Positions 61,057 through 64,000 of a stretch of 64,000 bases of DNA are shown piece after piece. Position numbers and translations under genes: made by a program. This DNA is from Phascolarctobacterium_A sp902463975 (GTDB lineage Bacteria > Bacillota > Negativicutes > Acidaminococcales > Acidaminococcaceae). The stretch spans positions 1-64,000 of the forward strand of contig NZ_CABQHJ010000004.1 of assembly GCF_902463975.1 (NCBI RefSeq), in the 5' to 3' direction. The first letter of the stretch is position 1, and each line of letters opens with the position of its first letter. The notes below the pieces were generated by a model. That model saw only the letters and a program-made list of their open reading frames with translations, was not told the DNA's origin and ran no database searches.

Positions 61057-62253
61057 ATGAAGAAGAGATTTTTGTTATGGGACAATCCCTGCATTGCTGT
61101 TTATGCACTTGTGGGAGTTTTGCTGCTGGTGGGTGGCATAAATGTGTTCAGTGCCAGCTTTGTGAAGGCACAAGGGATGTTTGGTGACGGTCTTTATTTT
61201 CTGCTTTTGTATTATGTCTATGCGTTGCTTGGCATAGTAGCAATTGCTATTATCCGCTATTTTGGCTACAAATTTTGGTTGAATAAAAAATTGCTTTACT
61301 TGGCTTTGGCTGTTGTATTGGGCATGCTGATAGCAGTTGAGTTTGTGGGAGAGGTCAATAATGGCGCTGCCCGATGGCTCAAAATCGGTCCGCTTAAGCT
61401 TCAGCCATCGGAAATAGCCAAGCCTTTGCTGATAATGATAGCTGCGAAGTATCTGGGCAATGTGATGAAGCGGGGTGAAAGATTAAGCCAGCGCCTTGGC
61501 GATTGTCTGTGCGTAATAATCCCGACGCTGGTTATTGGTTTTCTTGTTTATAAGCAGCCTGATATGGGAACGGCAGCAATTATCGTGGCTCTGGTCATGG
61601 GATTATTTGTTGTTGCCGGTCTGCCTATGCTTTGGGTAACCGGTATGGGTATCTTAGGTGTCGTGGGAGGCGGCATTCTGGCTTTTTCTTCGGAGTATCG
61701 TGCGCACCGTTTCATGGTATGGCTTGACCCCTGGCTTGACGCTCAGGGCAGGGGTTATCAGACAATACAGTCACTGAAGGCCATTGGCAGTGGCGGGCTT
61801 ACAGGTACCGGCTGGGGACATGGTGCAGCTAAGTTTGCTTTCCTGCCGGAGTCACATACGGACTTTGCCTTTGCTATTTTTTGTCAGGAAAATGGTTTAA
61901 TTGGTGCTTTCCTGTTGCTTCTTGTATTTTGTCTTTTGTGTGCTGCCTTTTGTAAGATTGCCTTCCATACACGTGATAAGGTTGGCTTTTTGCTGGCTGT
62001 CGGTGTTACCTTTTTAATTATCGGCCAGGCAGTTTCCAATATGGCCATGGTTTGCGGCTTGCTGCCTGTTATCGGCGTACCGCTTACCTTTATCAGCTAT
62101 GGTGGTACCTCAATGGTAATTTCGATGGCAGCAATCGGCCTGCTGTTGTCAGTTTATGATGAGGAAGAGCGTCTGCAGAAGCTGGAGGACGAGCCGCCGG
62201 AAAAACGCCGCAGTGATTTGCGCGTTGTGCATAGCGGGAGGTGGCAGCGGTGA
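61057..62253 (+). CDS. ftsW: FtsW/RodA/SpoVE-family peptidoglycan polymerase
   Basis: This 398-residue SEDS protein has about ten helices with the conserved NNGAARWLKIGPLKLQPSEIAKPLLI (near residue 105), GFLVYKQPDMGTAAII (essential Asp region, near 175), GYQTIQSLKAIGSGGLTGTGWGHG (near 235) and the C-terminal PVIGVPLTFISYGGTS. It polymerises glycan from lipid II. Its stop overlaps the start of a class B PBP gene (GTGA), the usual SEDS-PBP pairing. FtsW versus RodA is not decided by sequence alone; the FtsI-type partner favours FtsW. Confidence 0.93.
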   Translation: MKKRFLLWDNPCIAVYALVGVLLLVGGINVFSASFVKAQGMFGDGLYFLLLYYVYALLGIVAIAIIRYFGYKFWLNKKLLYLALAVVLGMLIAVEFVGEVNNGAARWLKIGPLKLQPSEIAKPLLIMIAAKYLGNVMKRGERLSQRLGDCLCVIIPTLVIGFLVYKQPDMGTAAIIVALVMGLFVVAGLPMLWVTGMGILGVVGGGILAFSSEYRAHRFMVWLDPWLDAQGRGYQTIQSLKAIGSGGLTGTGWGHGAAKFAFLPESHTDFAFAIFCQENGLIGAFLLLLVFCLLCAAFCKIAFHTRDKVGFLLAVGVTFLIIGQAVSNMAMVCGLLPVIGVPLTFISYGGTSMVISMAAIGLLLSVYDEEERLQKLEDEPPEKRRSDLRVVHSGRWQR

Positions 62254-64000
62254 AGCGTTTTTCTTTATTGGATGCGCAAAAACGTTTTGTTAGCCTGTGT
62301 TTATTGATGGGATTGTTAGTGTTCCTTGTATTTTTGCGACTTGTCTGGCTGCAGGTGGTAGATGCCGCAAAGTACAAGGAAATGAGCAAATACCAGATGA
62401 CATTAGATTATGAGCGCGGCACTCCGCGCGGACGCATTATGGACCGCGATGGAGAGGAGCTGGCCGTGAGCATTATGACGGGCTCGCTTTATGCGGACCC
62501 CGAGAAGATGGTTGACAGCGAGAACAGAATAAAAGAGCATGGGCCGCGTGATGCACGTCGCCTGTGTGCTAATCTGCTGGCGCCGGTGCTGAAGCGGGAT
62601 CCCGAAAAGCTTTATAAGGACTTTTGTGGCGGCGGTAATTACCTTTGGCTGAAGCGTTATATGGATCCCAAGGAAGTGGCGCAAATCCAGAAAATTATTG
62701 ACGATAATGATTTGCCTGGCCTGCATTTTGAGCAGGAAAGCAAGCGCTACTATACTAAAAAGCGGGCAGCGGCACAGGTTATCGGCTATGTTGGTACGGA
62801 TGATAAGGGACTGGCCGGTATTGAACACGCATATGATGACCTGCTTAAAGGTAAGAAAACGCTTTATTCATGTCTCATGGATGCTAACGGCAAGCGGCTG
62901 GTAGGACTGCTGTTTAATGAGCCTGCGCATGATTTGCAGCGTAAGCAGGAGCAGCTGCCGACAATCTATTTGACCTTGGACAGCAAAATCCAGTATGTGC
63001 TGGAGGATGCTATGGATGATGCTATGAAGCGCACCAAGGCTCAGGGAGCAGCGGCAATCATCATGGATCCGTATACCGGCGAAATCCTTGGTATGGTCAG
63101 TCGTCCGACTTTTGATCCAAATAATTTTGGCAAATATAGTGCTGATAGCTGGAAGAACCGTGCTGTTTCGCTGGTTTACGAGCCTGGCTCGGTCTTTAAG
63201 CCGATTGTAGGCTGCATGGGCCTGACGGAGGGTATTATTACGCCAGATACACTAATTCAGGACAACGGTCATATCAAGATTGCTGACCGCACTATTTATA
63301 ACTGGGACGGCGAGGGCCTGGGCACGGTGCCCTTTTCCACGGTTATCAAGTTTTCGATTAATACCGGTATGGTACAGCTTGGCATGCAGCTGGGAGCGGA
63401 AAAGCTTACGAGCTATGCGAAAAAGTTCGGCTTTGGCTCGCCCACCGGCATCGAGCTTCCCGGTGATGAAAACGGCATCCTGTATAATCCCAAGAATATG
63501 TACGAACCTGATATTGCTACCATGGCCATTGGCCAGGGCATTGGTGTGACACCGCTGCAGGAGCTGCGCGCGATTTGCGCTATTGCCAACGGTGGTGAGC
63601 TGCTGCAGCCATATATCGTCAAAAAAATAGTGGCTGCTGACGGAACTGTCATCAAGGAGGGCAAGAAGACGGTGGTGCGCAATGTCATTACCGAGCAGGT
63701 GGCACGACAGATGCGCGAGATGATGGAAATGGTAGTCAGCGAGGGTGGCGGTAAGACTGCTTCCATTAAGGGCTATCGCATTGCCGGCAAGACCGGTACG
63801 GCCGAAAAGCGGGCTGAGAGCGGCATTGGTTACGCTGCCGGTCAGTACATTGCTTCCTTCGTAGGCTTTGTGCCTGCTGATAAACCGCGCTATGCGATGA
63901 TCGTTATGCTGGATACACCGAAGGGTGCCTTCTACGGCTCGCAGGTCAGCGCGCCTATCTTCCGCGATACGCTGCAGCAGATTCTGGTAGCAAAGGGCAT
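62250..64000 (+). CDS. ftsI: Class B penicillin-binding protein, FtsI type (3' end beyond window)
   Basis: The gene begins with GTG at 62250, overlapping the ftsW stop, with GGGAGGTGGCAGCG upstream, and runs off the right edge (583 codons present). It has one N-terminal membrane helix (about residues 13-35), the PBP dimer domain starting ERGTPRGRIMDRDG (near 55), and the transpeptidase domain with SVFK (Ser near 314), SIN (near 369) and KTG (near 514). It crosslinks peptidoglycan with the ftsW product. Family members are usually 600-750 residues, so little may be missing unless a PASTA tail follows. Confidence 0.93.
   Translation, partial: MKRFSLLDAQKRFVSLCLLMGLLVFLVFLRLVWLQVVDAAKYKEMSKYQMTLDYERGTPRGRIMDRDGEELAVSIMTGSLYADPEKMVDSENRIKEHGPRDARRLCANLLAPVLKRDPEKLYKDFCGGGNYLWLKRYMDPKEVAQIQKIIDDNDLPGLHFEQESKRYYTKKRAAAQVIGYVGTDDKGLAGIEHAYDDLLKGKKTLYSCLMDANGKRLVGLLFNEPAHDLQRKQEQLPTIYLTLDSKIQYVLEDAMDDAMKRTKAQGAAAIIMDPYTGEILGMVSRPTFDPNNFGKYSADSWKNRAVSLVYEPGSVFKPIVGCMGLTEGIITPDTLIQDNGHIKIADRTIYNWDGEGLGTVPFSTVIKFSINTGMVQLGMQLGAEKLTSYAKKFGFGSPTGIELPGDENGILYNPKNMYEPDIATMAIGQGIGVTPLQELRAICAIANGGELLQPYIVKKIVAADGTVIKEGKKTVVRNVITEQVARQMREMMEMVVSEGGGKTASIKGYRIAGKTGTAEKRAESGIGYAAGQYIASFVGFVPADKPRYAMIVMLDTPKGAFYGSQVSAPIFRDTLQQILVAKG

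Noticed and set aside
1..64000. tRNA, rRNA or tmRNA genes
   Set aside because: No cloverleaf with a GTTCGA-type loop or rRNA-like sequence was found in the short intergenic gaps.

Overview
The window looks like the chromosome of a diderm Firmicute (Negativicutes; Acidaminococcaceae such as Phascolarctobacterium is a guess). Two signals coexist. Several gene orders are typical of Firmicutes: PLP decarboxylase-like/tmk/holB/ricT/methyltransferase, 3D-domain protein/rnmV/rsmA, yybS-like/gdpP/rplI, and pdxS/pdxT next to a MocR regulator. At the same time there are proteins that need an outer membrane: a TonB-dependent receptor, a FadL/OmpP1-type porin and the C-terminal end of a filamentous-haemagglutinin/CdiA-like exoprotein. 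Most genes have strong AGGAGG-type ribosome sites and many units end in clear Rho-independent terminators. No rRNA, tRNA, CRISPR array or transposase gene was seen.

Layout. 1-3.3 kb is accessory DNA: the C-terminal toxin end of a contact-dependent inhibition protein with an overlapping small membrane protein (probable immunity), then a DUF4143 AAA ATPase framed by two ~102-bp direct repeats that each contain a perfect 19-bp inverted repeat. 3.4-9.3 kb: GNAT acetyltransferase plus HxlR regulator, a TonB receptor plus lipoprotein binding protein divergent from a MerR regulator with a textbook 19-bp-spacer MerR promoter, and a membrane acyltransferase. 9.5-16.3 kb: TPR-like protein, FadL porin, Cys-rich DUF1847 protein, PHP phosphatase plus FAH-family enzyme, MATE exporter, secreted protein. 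16.4-28.2 kb is a housekeeping block (rsmI, metG, tatD-like, tmk, holB, ricT, tRNA/rRNA modification, 3D-domain wall protein, rnmV, rsmA). 28.4-35.6 kb: DUF1624-like membrane protein with a possible pseudoknot leader, secreted proteins, HD protein, Rrf2 regulator, AEC carrier and FAD-linked 2-hydroxyacid dehydrogenase, LysM protein.

35.6-40.7 kb is a minus-strand ABC importer operon with one fused permease, one lipoprotein and, unusually, two different ATPases. 40.9-48.4 kb: cold-shock protein, YczE-like protein, yybS-like/gdpP/rplI, then an M20 peptidase with a YfcC-type carrier. 48.6-57.1 kb: TauE/SafE exporter, PLP synthase pdxST with a convergent MocR regulator (probable PdxR) and a shared 31-bp upstream motif, a cytosolic 5'-nucleotidase, and a second M20 peptidase with an unfamiliar winged-helix regulator. 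57.2-64 kb: patatin-like protein, gluQ with a small membrane protein, DUF697-like protein, and the trmB-ftsW-ftsI run, with the ftsI-like gene cut by the right edge.

The most interesting material is the CDI toxin/immunity end, the repeat-flanked ATPase cassette, the MerR promoter of the TonB receptor operon, the shared pdx motif, the possible pseudoknot leader at 28.4 kb and the two-ATPase importer. Functions are assigned from recognised motifs and gene context; no database search was possible.
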